Positions 55,428 to 64,000 of a stretch of 64,000 nt of DNA are shown here, in pieces (positions within the stretch are counted from its first letter, which is position 1; each line of letters begins with the position of its first letter). This DNA is from Planctomycetales bacterium 10988. GTDB taxonomy: Bacteria; Planctomycetota; Planctomycetia; Pirellulales; Pb10988. Location of the stretch: the NCBI GenBank assembly GCA_009664345.1, contig CP043547.1, positions 4,864,709 through 4,928,708 of the forward strand. Direction: 5' to 3'. The position numbers and the translations under genes are program-made. Under the pieces are notes generated by a model. That model did no database searches. It was not told where the DNA came from and saw only the letters and a list, made by a program, of their open reading frames with translations.

Positions 55428-58400
55428 TCATGGATACAAATCAGTCCAAAGAAATGGAATCCACCCAGGGGATGGAATTTCTGGAAAATGCCTGGGAAGC
55501 GATTAACGTCTTCTTTGCGAATATCGCTCGCGGAGTCGAGTTTGTCGTGGGTAAAATCTTTGGCTCCTCGAATGCCCGGATGATCAAACAGCTCGAACCG
55601 CGTGTAGAACGGGTCAATGAGCTGGAACCCAACTATGTTGACTTGTCCGATGATGAACTGAAAGAACAAACGAATCTCTTTCGTGAACGTCTCAAACAGG
55701 GCGAAACCCTTGATGATATCATGGAAGAGGCCTTCGCCGTCTGTCGCGAAGCAGGCAAACGCTTTCTCGGGATGCGTCATTATGATGTCCAGCTTTTAGG
55801 CGGGATGGTTCTCCACAAAGGGGGCATCGCCGAAATGGTGACCGGGGAAGGAAAGACCCTGGTGGCGACCTTGCCGGCGTATCTGAATGCCATCGAAGGC
55901 AAAGGTGTCCATGTGGTGACGGTCAATGATTATTTGGCTCGCCGCGATATGGAATGGATGGGGCCGCTCTTCATTGGCTTGGGGCTGACCGTCGGGGCCA
56001 TTCAAGCCAATATGTCCAAAGCCGAACGCCAACGCGTTTACGATTGCGACATTACTTATGGAACGAATAACGAATTCGGCTTCGATTATCTCCGCGATAA
56101 TATGTGCCAAGCCGCTCGCGGTGACGATGATTTCCCCAAGCCTTATCAACAAGTGCAACGTGGGCTGAACTTCGCCGTGATCGATGAAGTGGATAATATC
56201 CTCATCGACGAAGCCCGAACGCCGCTGATTATCGCCGGTCCGGCGCACGATGATATTACGAAATATCCCAAGGCCGACAAAATCGCCCGCCAACTGTCCA
56301 AAGACAAACACTTCGAAGTCAAGGAAAAAGAACGTACCGTTGTCCTGACCGATGAAGGGGTTCGTGAAGCCGAACGCCTCGCAGGGGTCGAAAGTTTCTA
56401 TACCCCTGGCAATATGGAATGGCCGCACCTGATCGACAACGCCCTCAAGGCCCATTATCTGCACAAACGCGATGTCAACTATATGGTCAAAGATGGCCAA
56501 GTCGTGATTGTTGACGAATTCACTGGCCGCCCGATGGAAGGCCGACAATGGAGTGATGGGCTGCATCAAGCCGTCGAAGCCAAAGAAAACGTCAAAATCA
56601 AAGAGGAAAACCAAACCCTCGCCACCGTGACCCTGCAAAACTTTTTCCGTCTCTATAATAAACTGGGCGGGATGACCGGGACAGCCAAAACGGAAGAAGG
56701 CGAATTCTGGAAGATCTACGAAATGGAGGTCTTCACGATTCCGACCAACCGCGGCCTGCAACGCGTGGGTTATCCCGACTTGGTCTTCGCTTCCGAAAAA
56801 GGAAAATTCCGGGCGATCGTCGAAGATATCGAACGCCTCAACAAATGGGATATCGTTCAATACAAAGACGATGGCGAAAAGGAACTCGTCGGCTCCATCA
56901 AAGAAGAGACCGACGAAGCCGTGACCATTTTGCCCCATCAGGCGAAAAAGAAAATCACGATCCCCAAAGATAAGATCGTCTACGTCAGCTACAAAGGTCG
57001 CCCGGTCCTAGTCGGAACAACCTCGATTGAAAAGAGTGAACGAATCTCTTCGCAACTCGAACGCAAAGGGATTCCGCACCAAGTTCTCAACGCCAAACAT
57101 CACGAACGGGAAGCCGAGATCATTGCCCAAGCCGGGCGTCTCAATGCCGTGACCATCGCCACGAACATGGCCGGTCGTGGTACCGATATTATCCTCGGCG
57201 GGAACCCCGAAACGATGGCCTGGGCACAATTGCAACATACCTACCCCACGAGGTTAGATGTTCCCCAAGAAGAATGGGATGCCCTCGTCGATGAGATTGA
57301 ACAACGCGAAAACATGAAGGAAGCCGGTCGCGAAGTCGCCAAACGCGGCGGCCTGCACGTGATCGGAACCGAACGGCACGAATCTCGCCGGATTGACTTG
57401 CAGCTCGTCGGGCGTTCCGGACGTCAAGGCGATCCGGGAAGTAGCCGCTTCTATTTGTCCCTCGAAGATGACTTGATGCGGATTTTCGCCCAAGATTGGG
57501 TCCGCCGTTTCCTGACCCGCTTCGGTTGGGATGAAGAAGAAGCCATCGAAAGCAAGATGGTCACCCGGCGAATCGAGGCCGCTCAGAAGAAGGTCGAAGA
57601 TGTCAACTTTGAACGCCGAAAGAGCCTGCTCGAATATGACGAAGTGATGGATGAACAGCGAAAGCGGGTCTATAACTATCGTCAAGAAATCCTCGAAGGG
57701 GCCGACTGCCGCGACCTGATCATGCAAATGATCGAGAAGCAGATTTCCCAAGCCGTCGATCAATGCACCGATCGCGATTACTCTTGCGAAACCTTTGCCG
57801 CCTTCGCCGCTCAGCGGTTGGGGCTGCCGACCGATAGCCTGCGACCTCGCGATTTCCGTGGCATGAACTTCGACGATGCGAAAACCTATGCCCATGATCA
57901 AGCGGAACGTCAGGCCGAAAGCCACGTCCTCGAAGCGATTGAACAATCGTTGCCGGAAACCGATGACACTTCCGAATGGAAATGGCTCGCGCTCACCAAT
58001 GAGATGAATCGCCGCTTCGGCACCAATCTCCGCGACAAAGACCTGAAAAAGTACAAAGGCGAAACCTACGAAATTCGGGCGGATATCTCCGAGATGCTCA
58101 TCGAGCGTGCCCGCGAAGCCGTCCACCGCATCGATCTTTCCGATGGAGAGCAGTACCTCGATGAAAATTGGGGCATTCGTTCTCTTTTGGAATTCGTCAA
58201 AGATCGCTACGGCGTCGAGGTTCCCCAAGAGGAAGCCCACGATCTCAACCCGGAAGAACTCAAGGAACTGCTCACGGAAAAGGCCCAAGCCGCCTACTTG
58301 CTGCATGAAGCGAAGTTCCCGATCATTGCCGCCTTCGCCCGCTACTCTTCGCAAGATTCCTCGGGAAGCAAGCGATTCGATCGCGAAGGGTTGGCCGAAT

Positions 58401-59260
58401 GGGCCTCGCAACGCTTCGAAACCGAAGTCTCCGTGGATGATCTCAAGAACAAACAACGCGACGAACTCTTCGAAACGCTGGTCGGCTACAGCACCGCTTT
58501 CCAAACGAAAGGCCGGGCTTTAGGCGAAGAACTCGAAGCCAAGATCGACCAACTGACGAAGAAGGCCGACATGGACGAACTTGCGGAGGACTTCGCCAAG
58601 GAAGAGGACTTGGAATCGCTCATTGATTGGATGGATGACCATACCGACTATACGCCGGAAATGGAAACGCTCAAGAAATGGAAGGCTACCGAGTTGCGCT
58701 ACCGCCTCATGCGGGAGCTGGATGACACCATTCGCCCGGAAATGCGACGGATGGAACGCAAGGTCGTCCTCGACATGCTCGATATGAACTGGAAAGAACA
58801 CCTGCTGACGATGGATTACCTCCGCAGTAGCGTGGCCTTCCGTGGCTATGGGCAAGTCGATCCGAAAATCGAATACAAGCGGGAAGGGATGAAAGCCTTC
58901 GACGCAATGTGGGATTCCTTCCGTGGTCAGGTGATTCACCTTGCTTTCCGCATGGAAAAAATCGACGAACGCCTGGTTCGCTCGGTCTGGCAAGAAGCGG
59001 AAGCCCGCCACGACGAAGCCGGCCCCGCCACGCAAGTCGCTCAAAAAGCCCCGGCGGAACCGGCAACGAGCCATACCGAATCCGGCCCCGAAGGTGAAAA
59101 CTCTCAAGGAGGCGGTTCCAAGGCCAAGCCGATTCGTAAGGTTTACTCCAATGTCCGTCGCAACGATAAATGCCCTTGCGGAAGCGGCAAGAAGTTCAAA
59201 AGCTGCTGCCTGCGACGTATCCAACAAGGCCAACCGCCGCTCTGGGAAAAATCCGCCTAG
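55424..59260 (+). CDS. secA: Preprotein translocase ATPase SecA, enlarged
   Basis: 1278 residues against about 840-900 in most bacteria. An extra N-terminal 45 residues precede the usual start; GEGKT (141-145) and DEVDN are Walker A and B; YGTNNEFGFDYLRDNM and TNMAGRGTDIILGGNPE are conserved motor blocks. A 70-residue insert (about 470-525) precedes GRPVLVGTTSIEKSERIS, and the helical scaffold/wing region is expanded by about 250 residues (about 780-1060) before DMLDMNWKEHLLTMDYLRSS. The C-terminus has the zinc motif CPCGSGKKFKSCC near 1250. It drives export through SecYEG. The ATG has GGGAAAG upstream and a UUCG terminator follows. Confidence 0.96.
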   Translation: MIMDTNQSKEMESTQGMEFLENAWEAINVFFANIARGVEFVVGKIFGSSNARMIKQLEPRVERVNELEPNYVDLSDDELKEQTNLFRERLKQGETLDDIMEEAFAVCREAGKRFLGMRHYDVQLLGGMVLHKGGIAEMVTGEGKTLVATLPAYLNAIEGKGVHVVTVNDYLARRDMEWMGPLFIGLGLTVGAIQANMSKAERQRVYDCDITYGTNNEFGFDYLRDNMCQAARGDDDFPKPYQQVQRGLNFAVIDEVDNILIDEARTPLIIAGPAHDDITKYPKADKIARQLSKDKHFEVKEKERTVVLTDEGVREAERLAGVESFYTPGNMEWPHLIDNALKAHYLHKRDVNYMVKDGQVVIVDEFTGRPMEGRQWSDGLHQAVEAKENVKIKEENQTLATVTLQNFFRLYNKLGGMTGTAKTEEGEFWKIYEMEVFTIPTNRGLQRVGYPDLVFASEKGKFRAIVEDIERLNKWDIVQYKDDGEKELVGSIKEETDEAVTILPHQAKKKITIPKDKIVYVSYKGRPVLVGTTSIEKSERISSQLERKGIPHQVLNAKHHEREAEIIAQAGRLNAVTIATNMAGRGTDIILGGNPETMAWAQLQHTYPTRLDVPQEEWDALVDEIEQRENMKEAGREVAKRGGLHVIGTERHESRRIDLQLVGRSGRQGDPGSSRFYLSLEDDLMRIFAQDWVRRFLTRFGWDEEEAIESKMVTRRIEAAQKKVEDVNFERRKSLLEYDEVMDEQRKRVYNYRQEILEGADCRDLIMQMIEKQISQAVDQCTDRDYSCETFAAFAAQRLGLPTDSLRPRDFRGMNFDDAKTYAHDQAERQAESHVLEAIEQSLPETDDTSEWKWLALTNEMNRRFGTNLRDKDLKKYKGETYEIRADISEMLIERAREAVHRIDLSDGEQYLDENWGIRSLLEFVKDRYGVEVPQEEAHDLNPEELKELLTEKAQAAYLLHEAKFPIIAAFARYSSQDSSGSKRFDREGLAEWASQRFETEVSVDDLKNKQRDELFETLVGYSTAFQTKGRALGEELEAKIDQLTKKADMDELAEDFAKEEDLESLIDWMDDHTDYTPEMETLKKWKATELRYRLMRELDDTIRPEMRRMERKVVLDMLDMNWKEHLLTMDYLRSSVAFRGYGQVDPKIEYKREGMKAFDAMWDSFRGQVIHLAFRMEKIDERLVRSVWQEAEARHDEAGPATQVAQKAPAEPATSHTESGPEGENSQGGGSKAKPIRKVYSNVRRNDKCPCGSGKKFKSCCLRRIQQGQPPLWEKSA

Positions 59261-59285
59261 CTGAGAAAACAGTGCAATCTCCATA

Positions 59286-59312
59286 AAGCCGTCCTTCGGG
59301 GCGGCTTTTTTT
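59286..59312 (+). terminator. secA Rho-independent terminator
   Basis: Nine-base-pair stem AAGCCGTCC / GGGCGGCTT (one G-T pair) closed by a UUCG tetraloop and followed by seven T. It lies 25 nt past the secA stop. Confidence 0.92.
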
Positions 59313-59711
59313 GTTTTTATTTAATCCATTCCTGGATGTGCCCCGTTCTCGAAGGACACGCTTGAGATGTTATGACAACTCGATCGATTGCGAACACAAA
59401 GAATAGTCATCGGATATAAATTATCCATCACGACGATCATTACTAAAATTTCCATAAAGAAAACAAGTAGCTCGAAGAGTTTTTCTTTTTTTGCCGTATT
59501 AAAATACTTCGATATCTCCAAAGTCGCGATCTAGACTTTATTGCGACTAGAAAGATTTCGAGATGGTGGTCAAACGTTGCGTGAACTTCACTGTTTCCTA
59601 GTGCCTTGCCGCATCCGTCGTTTGTGACCGCCGGCTCTTACTCCCGACTCCTTGTTTGAAGAAACGTTTTGATTAGCCACTCTTTCTTGCACTTGCGGAG
59701 AACTTTGATCC
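59313..59711. other. 399-nt spacer upstream of second ELW gene
   Basis: No gene supported. It holds a small hairpin (AGTCGC 59522-59527 with GCGACT 59543-59548), the second copy of the GTGGTCAAAC repeat (59566-59637), and presumably the promoter of the ELW gene. Confidence 0.45.
59566..59637 (+). repeat. Diverged GTGGTCAAAC repeat, copy 2
   Basis: Begins GTGGTCAAACGTTGC, identical for 15 bases to 23816-23830 and alignable without gaps for 40. It starts 146 nt upstream of the second ELW gene. Confidence 0.6.
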
Positions 59712-62261
59712 ATGACTTGGTTTGCATCGTCTCGTGAAACACGGTGTCGTAATCGACAAGAGTCCCCACTTCAAATGGAGCAGTTGGAAGGTCGTACTTT
59801 GTTGGCAGGTGATCTTGTCCTGATCGATATCTTCGACGGGGCGGATTCATCGGGCCCCAAACACATCACTGAACTGAATGGGGAGGTTTACTTTGCTGCC
59901 GATGATGTAGGACTTGGCGATGAATTGTGGAAGAGTGACGGAACTTCCGCCGGAACCCAACTTGTGAAAAACATCAATGAGATAGGCAGCTCCGACCCTG
60001 AAAACCTCGTAAATGTAAGCGGAACCCTTTTCTTTAGTGCCAATGATGGAAATGGCTCCGAACTCTGGAAAAGTAATGGAATCTCTTCAGGGACGGTACT
60101 GGTCAAAGATATCGATGGGGTGCCTGGTGGTTCTTCTCTTGCTAACCTAACGAATGTCAATGGCACCTTGTTCTTTACGGCCAATGATGAGGTCCATGGT
60201 TCGGAGCTTTGGAAGAGCGACGGAACTTCGGCAGGGACGATGCTTGTGAAAGATCTTCGCCCCGGGGCGATGGATGGCTTTGTGGGGAACCTCATCAATT
60301 TCAATGGTACGCTCCTCTTTAGGGCACATGACGGGGACTCGGGGCTTGAACTTTGGAGAACGGACGGAACTTCGGCGGGAACCACGCTCGTCAAAGATAT
60401 GAATCCGGGACTTCCGGGCTCGCTTCCGGACGATCTAACCATCATGAATGGCACGGTTTTCTTCGAGGCAACCGATGGAGTGTCAGGCTATGAGTTGTGG
60501 GCAACTGATGGGACCTCGGCAGGGACTTTTCTTGTCAAAAATATTAACCCTACTGGTGATTCCATCTCATTCGGAGGCTTTCAGAATGTGAATGGCACCC
60601 TTTTCTTTCAAGCCAACGATGGGGTCCATGGTTCGGAGCTTTGGAAGAGCGATGGAACCTCGGCCGGGACCGTCTTGGTAAAGGACATCCTCTCCGGTTC
60701 ATCGAGTTCCTTTCCTAGCAACATCGTCAATGTGAATGGCACCGCATTTTTCCAAGCAGAGGATTTAGACAATGGAGCTGAATTGTGGATGACCGACGGG
60801 ACCTCGGCAGGAACGCAACTCGTCAAAGATATCTTCCCAGGAACAGGAGATGGCTACCCGAACCATTTGACGAATATGAATGGCACCCTTTTCTTTAGCG
60901 CTCGAAATGCCGCGGTGAATAGTGAACTATGGATGTCCGATGGAACCTCGGCGGGAACGCAACTCGTTGCTGAAATCCGTGAGGGAATTGATGGGGCTTT
61001 TATCTTTGGCTTAACCAATGCGAATGGGACCCTCTTCTTTACTGCCGATGATGGCACCCATGGGAATGAATTGTTCGCCCTCGATCTGATCGACGAAACG
61101 GGCTTCGTGGTCACAGGTGCGGATGCCGGAACGCCGGGGATTGTACGCGTGTTTGATACGCTGGGGAATGAAGCGTTCAGCATTTCCCCTTATACCCCGG
61201 CTTTTACCGGAGGCGTTCGTGTCGCCACGGGGGATGTCAATAACGATGGCATTCTCGATATCGTCACCGCGGCCGGACCGGGAGGCGGGCCGCATATTCA
61301 GGTCTTCGATAGTCAAACCGGCAGCCTCATTTCTGGAGAGGTCAATAACTTCTATGCGTATGATCCGTCCTTTACTGGTGGGGTTTATGTCGCCGTCGGA
61401 GATGTCAACGGGGATGGCTTTGACGATATCATCACGGGAGCAGGGGCCACCGAGACCAGCCAAGCCCACGTCCGAGTCTTTAGCGGGCTGGATGGTTCCA
61501 TCATTCGCGAATTCTACGCTTATGAGCTAAGTTTTCACGGCGGGGTCCGCGTCGCAGCCGGAGATGTCAATAACGATGGCCTCGCGGAAGTCGTTACTGC
61601 ACCAGGGGCGGGGCGTGCTCCCACGGTGCGGGCCTTCGATGGAAACAACACCTTGGGAACCCCGCTTGAGGGACCGGCAACCAATTTCGATGCCTATCTT
61701 TCCAGTATCACAACGGGCATCTTCCTTGATGTTGGGGATGTGGACAACGACGGCTTCGACGATATCATCACCGCTCCTGATGCTGGCGGCGGTCCGCACG
61801 TGAAAGTCTTTAGCTCCGCGGACGGCTCGATCTTGCACGAGTTTTATGCCTATGATCCCGGCTTTACCGGAGGGGTTCGTGTCGCTCTCGATGATCTGAC
61901 CCTTGATGGCTTTGCGGATATCCTCACTGCTCCCGGTCCTGGGGGCGGCCCGCATGTCAAAGCCTTCAACGGGATCGATCTTGCTTCTTTAGGTGAGTTC
62001 TATTCTGGCGATCCAGGCAACACGAGCGGTCTCTTCATTGCGGGTGGGGTGAGCTTGATTCCAGAGGATCTCATGCCCATGGAACTTTCTTTCCCGTTGG
62101 CGATTGAAGCCAAGAGCCAACCCTTCAATCCCGAAGAACTTGACGATTTTGAACTCGCCCCCAGTTTCTTGAAGAAGAAACCTTGGCTAGACAACATCGA
62201 AGAATTTTATCAATCCGCCGAAGAAATCGACAAACTCTTCAGTGGCCTTGGGATTGAATAA
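59712..62261 (+). CDS. Giant ELWxxDGT/FG-GAP repeat surface protein 2
   Basis: 849 residues; GGAG nine bases before the ATG. The LEPR-XLL-like motif is at about 23-34 (MEQLEGRTLLAGD). Nine ELW-type repeats follow to about 460, most with GSELWKSDGTSAGT-style cores ending KDI or KNI, then five FG-GAP/VCBS-type repeats with calcium loops (GDVNNDGILDIVT, GDVNGDGFDDIIT, GDVDNDGFDDIIT) and GGGPHVKVF edges. The C-terminus EEFYQSAEEIDKLFSGLGIE matches protein 1. Same architecture as the 18.5-kb and 62.5-kb genes. Probably exported to the surface or matrix; ligand unknown. Confidence 0.9.
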   Translation: MTWFASSRETRCRNRQESPLQMEQLEGRTLLAGDLVLIDIFDGADSSGPKHITELNGEVYFAADDVGLGDELWKSDGTSAGTQLVKNINEIGSSDPENLVNVSGTLFFSANDGNGSELWKSNGISSGTVLVKDIDGVPGGSSLANLTNVNGTLFFTANDEVHGSELWKSDGTSAGTMLVKDLRPGAMDGFVGNLINFNGTLLFRAHDGDSGLELWRTDGTSAGTTLVKDMNPGLPGSLPDDLTIMNGTVFFEATDGVSGYELWATDGTSAGTFLVKNINPTGDSISFGGFQNVNGTLFFQANDGVHGSELWKSDGTSAGTVLVKDILSGSSSSFPSNIVNVNGTAFFQAEDLDNGAELWMTDGTSAGTQLVKDIFPGTGDGYPNHLTNMNGTLFFSARNAAVNSELWMSDGTSAGTQLVAEIREGIDGAFIFGLTNANGTLFFTADDGTHGNELFALDLIDETGFVVTGADAGTPGIVRVFDTLGNEAFSISPYTPAFTGGVRVATGDVNNDGILDIVTAAGPGGGPHIQVFDSQTGSLISGEVNNFYAYDPSFTGGVYVAVGDVNGDGFDDIITGAGATETSQAHVRVFSGLDGSIIREFYAYELSFHGGVRVAAGDVNNDGLAEVVTAPGAGRAPTVRAFDGNNTLGTPLEGPATNFDAYLSSITTGIFLDVGDVDNDGFDDIITAPDAGGGPHVKVFSSADGSILHEFYAYDPGFTGGVRVALDDLTLDGFADILTAPGPGGGPHVKAFNGIDLASLGEFYSGDPGNTSGLFIAGGVSLIPEDLMPMELSFPLAIEAKSQPFNPEELDDFELAPSFLKKKPWLDNIEEFYQSAEEIDKLFSGLGIE

Positions 62262-62270
62262 TAAGAGCCG

Positions 62271-62336
62271 GTGGTCAAACCTCTTCAGAATCAGGTAAAC
62301 CCGTGGAAAAGGGAACTCTCCATTTACTTTGACCAC
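62271..62336. promoter_or_regulatory. Inverted GTGGTCAAA pair between ELW genes
   Basis: GTGGTCAAA (62271-62279) faces TTTGACCAC (62328-62336) across 48 nt, 131-196 nt upstream of the third ELW gene. A further GTGGTCAAA lies over its start (62469-62477). Confidence 0.5.
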
Positions 62337-62466
62337 GAACTCTAAAACGAATCCTCTTCAGATATTTCAAACAAGCGAGGGGGCAACCGACCTCCGCCTG
62401 TTTCTTTTACAAAATTTATCAACCTTTAAAGGTTTCTCCCTCCTTTGCTTCGAAAGTGGTTTCTCA

Positions 62467-64000
62467 ATGTGGTCAAATATGTTCTTTCATAATGGTAAGA
62501 AAAACAATCAACTGGCAGGCACGCGTTTACAATTAGAGAAGCTTGAGGATCGGCAACTCCTCGCGAGCGAGCCGATCCTTATTGAGATCGATCCGGGAGT
62601 ACCTCCCAATCCTTTCCTTTTCATTGAATTCAACGGGTCGGCCTTCTTTCGTGCTACGGATGCAGCTACAGGCCAAGAGCTCTGGATGAGTGATGGAACC
62701 TCCAGCGGGACCCAATTGGTCAAAGATATCAATCCGGGAACAGGTGATTCCTACTTTTATAATCCGGTGAACGTGAACGGCACCTTATTTTTCAGAGCCA
62801 ATGATGGCGTCAACGGAAATGAACTCTGGATGAGTGATGGAACTTCAAGTGGAACCCAACTGGTCAAGGATATCGATCCGGGAGCAGATAGCTCCGAACC
62901 AGCCTTTCTCACCAATGTGAATGGCACCTTATTTTTCAGGGCCGGTGATGGCAATCTTGGCTTTGAACTTTGGATGAGCGATGGCACTTCAGCAGGAACG
63001 CAGTTAGTCAAGGATATTAATGACGGAATAGGTAATTCCCTTCCCACTTACCTCACCAACATCGATGGCACGTTATTTTTCAGAGCCAACGACGGCACAA
63101 ACGGTAGTGAACTCTGGAGGAGCGATGGAACCTCAGCCGGAACGCAACTCGTTAAGGATATCAACCCTGGAGCAAGTGCCTCCTCGCCTTCGAACCTGAT
63201 CAATGTGAATGGGACCTTATTCTTCAGAGCCGATGATGGCGTCGATGGTGTGGAACTCTGGATGAGCGATGGAACTTCCGCCGGAACGCAACTGGTCAAG
63301 AATATCAAAGCGGGACCAGATGGTTCCTATCCCCAGACAATGATCAATGTGAATGGTATCTTATTTTTCGCGGCCAATGATGGAGTCTACGGCACCGAAC
63401 TCTGGAAGAGTGACGGCACAAGTAGTGGAACGCAACTCGTCAAGGATATTTTCCCTGGAGTAACCTCCTCCGAGGCGAATTTTCTCACGAACGTGAATGG
63501 AACCTTGTTCTTTAGAGCCTCAGGTGGCCCCTATGGTTATGAACTTTGGATGAGTGATGGCACCAACGCCGGCACTCAATTTGTCAAAGATATCAACCCT
63601 GGAGGAGATTCCTCTCTCCCGTTTGGTTTGACGAATGTGAACGGTACTTTGTTTTTCCGTGCCAATGGTGGTTCAACCGGACATGAACTCTGGAGGAGCA
63701 ATGGAACCTCCGCTGGAACCCAATTGGTGAAGGATCTCAACCCAGAGGAGGCGGATTCATCTCCTAGCTCTCTGAGTAATATCAATAACACCCTGTTTTT
63801 CAATGCGGATCGTGGCGTCAACGGTCGTGAGCTCTGGGTGGTCTTCCCGACGGAACCTCTCTTCGTGACCGGGAGTGATGAAGGAGATGGAAGTGTGTTG
63901 GTCTTGGATGCCACCGGGGCCGAGCAGTACGACTTCTTCCCCTATTCTCAAGCCTTCACTGGAGGCGTTCGTGTCGCCACCGGGGATCTTAACGGCGACG
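62467..64000 (+). CDS. Giant ELWxxDGT/FG-GAP repeat surface protein 3 (3' end outside window)
   Basis: The first 511 residues are visible. The ATG at 62467 opens MWSNMFFHNGKKN, followed by the LEPR-XLL-like LEKLEDRQLLASE at about 23-35. Nine ELW-type repeats are complete in the window (GQELWMSDGT, GNELWMSDGT, GFELWMSDGT, GSELWRSDGT, GVELWMSDGT, GTELWKSDGT, GYELWMSDGT, GHELWRSNGT, GRELWVV), and the first FG-GAP-type repeat (GGVRVATGDLNGD) starts at the edge. It follows protein 2 by 205 nt on the same strand and is its tandem paralogue. The repeat units are more uniform than in protein 1, hinting at more recent expansion or stronger homogenisation. Confidence 0.9.
   Translation, partial: MWSNMFFHNGKKNNQLAGTRLQLEKLEDRQLLASEPILIEIDPGVPPNPFLFIEFNGSAFFRATDAATGQELWMSDGTSSGTQLVKDINPGTGDSYFYNPVNVNGTLFFRANDGVNGNELWMSDGTSSGTQLVKDIDPGADSSEPAFLTNVNGTLFFRAGDGNLGFELWMSDGTSAGTQLVKDINDGIGNSLPTYLTNIDGTLFFRANDGTNGSELWRSDGTSAGTQLVKDINPGASASSPSNLINVNGTLFFRADDGVDGVELWMSDGTSAGTQLVKNIKAGPDGSYPQTMINVNGILFFAANDGVYGTELWKSDGTSSGTQLVKDIFPGVTSSEANFLTNVNGTLFFRASGGPYGYELWMSDGTNAGTQFVKDINPGGDSSLPFGLTNVNGTLFFRANGGSTGHELWRSNGTSAGTQLVKDLNPEEADSSPSSLSNINNTLFFNADRGVNGRELWVVFPTEPLFVTGSDEGDGSVLVLDATGAEQYDFFPYSQAFTGGVRVATGDLNGD

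Noticed and set aside
55796..58504. Long open frames on the strand opposite secA
   Set aside because: They are shadows of the strongly biased secA codons; their sequence is low-complexity and matches no family.
59712..64000. CRISPR-like or satellite DNA because of regular repeats
   Set aside because: The roughly 150-nt periodicity is explained by protein repeats in one open frame, with third-position variation.

Overview
The window reads as planctomycete chromosome (Planctomycetota, probably Pirellulaceae-like, although the genus cannot be fixed from this sequence). The evidence is the combination of planctomycete cytochrome/DUF1549/DUF1553 and DUF1592-type proteins, DUF1501 and DUF1552 Tat proteins, sulfatases, an ECF sigma factor with a FecR-LamG partner, giant ELWxxDGT/FG-GAP proteins that begin with the 'LE-x-LE-x-R-x-LLA' surface-protein motif, and an oversized SecA. 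No rRNA, tRNA, CRISPR array, transposase or prophage was recognised.

Layout. 1-7.4 kb (minus strand): a tightly coupled operon, ECF sigma > FecR-LamG anchor > cytochrome/DUF1549/DUF1553 protein > sulfatase > DUF1501 protein, which looks like a self-regulated module for sulfated glycans. 7.6-15.1 kb: a second sulfatase, a secreted Gfo/Idh/MocA oxidoreductase, and a divergent pair (LamG-cytochrome DUF1592/1588/1585 protein plus DUF1552 protein). 15.2-18.2 kb: two AT-rich paralogous membrane proteins and cysS. 18.5-21.3 kb: the first giant ELW/FG-GAP protein. 22-28.7 kb: a DUF1353 protein, then the flagellar block flhA > flhF > flhG, with a fliA/whiG-type sigma gene after a 580-nt gap. 29-34.5 kb: four tandem GT87 (DUF2029) membrane glycosyltransferase paralogues, preceded by an SDR gene. 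35.4-54 kb: mostly housekeeping genes (RlmM/FtsJ-like methyltransferase, two phosphoesterases, mnmE, yidC, plsY, trmL, cupin, ligA, tsaB, hemL, an esterase, an NRAMP-like transporter, manC) and an MBL hydrolase. 55.4-59.3 kb: secA. 59.7-64 kb: two more giant ELW/FG-GAP proteins, the last cut by the window end.

Themes. Protein export recurs: YidC with an inserted PDZ domain, a 1278-residue SecA, a possible translated leader overlapping the secA start, and three large putative surface proteins with the same nine ELW plus five FG-GAP repeat plan (the FG-GAP part of the third is off-window) and, in the two complete ones, the same C-terminal tail. Spacers hold several dispersed repeats: a heptad-periodic element next to mnmE, tsaB and manC; a short A-tract/T-tract quasi-palindrome in many intergenic gaps; and a GTGGTCAAA motif upstream of fliA, secA and two ELW genes. 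One gene (the MBL hydrolase) appears to start at an ATC codon. All functions are inferred from sequence recognition; no database search was possible.
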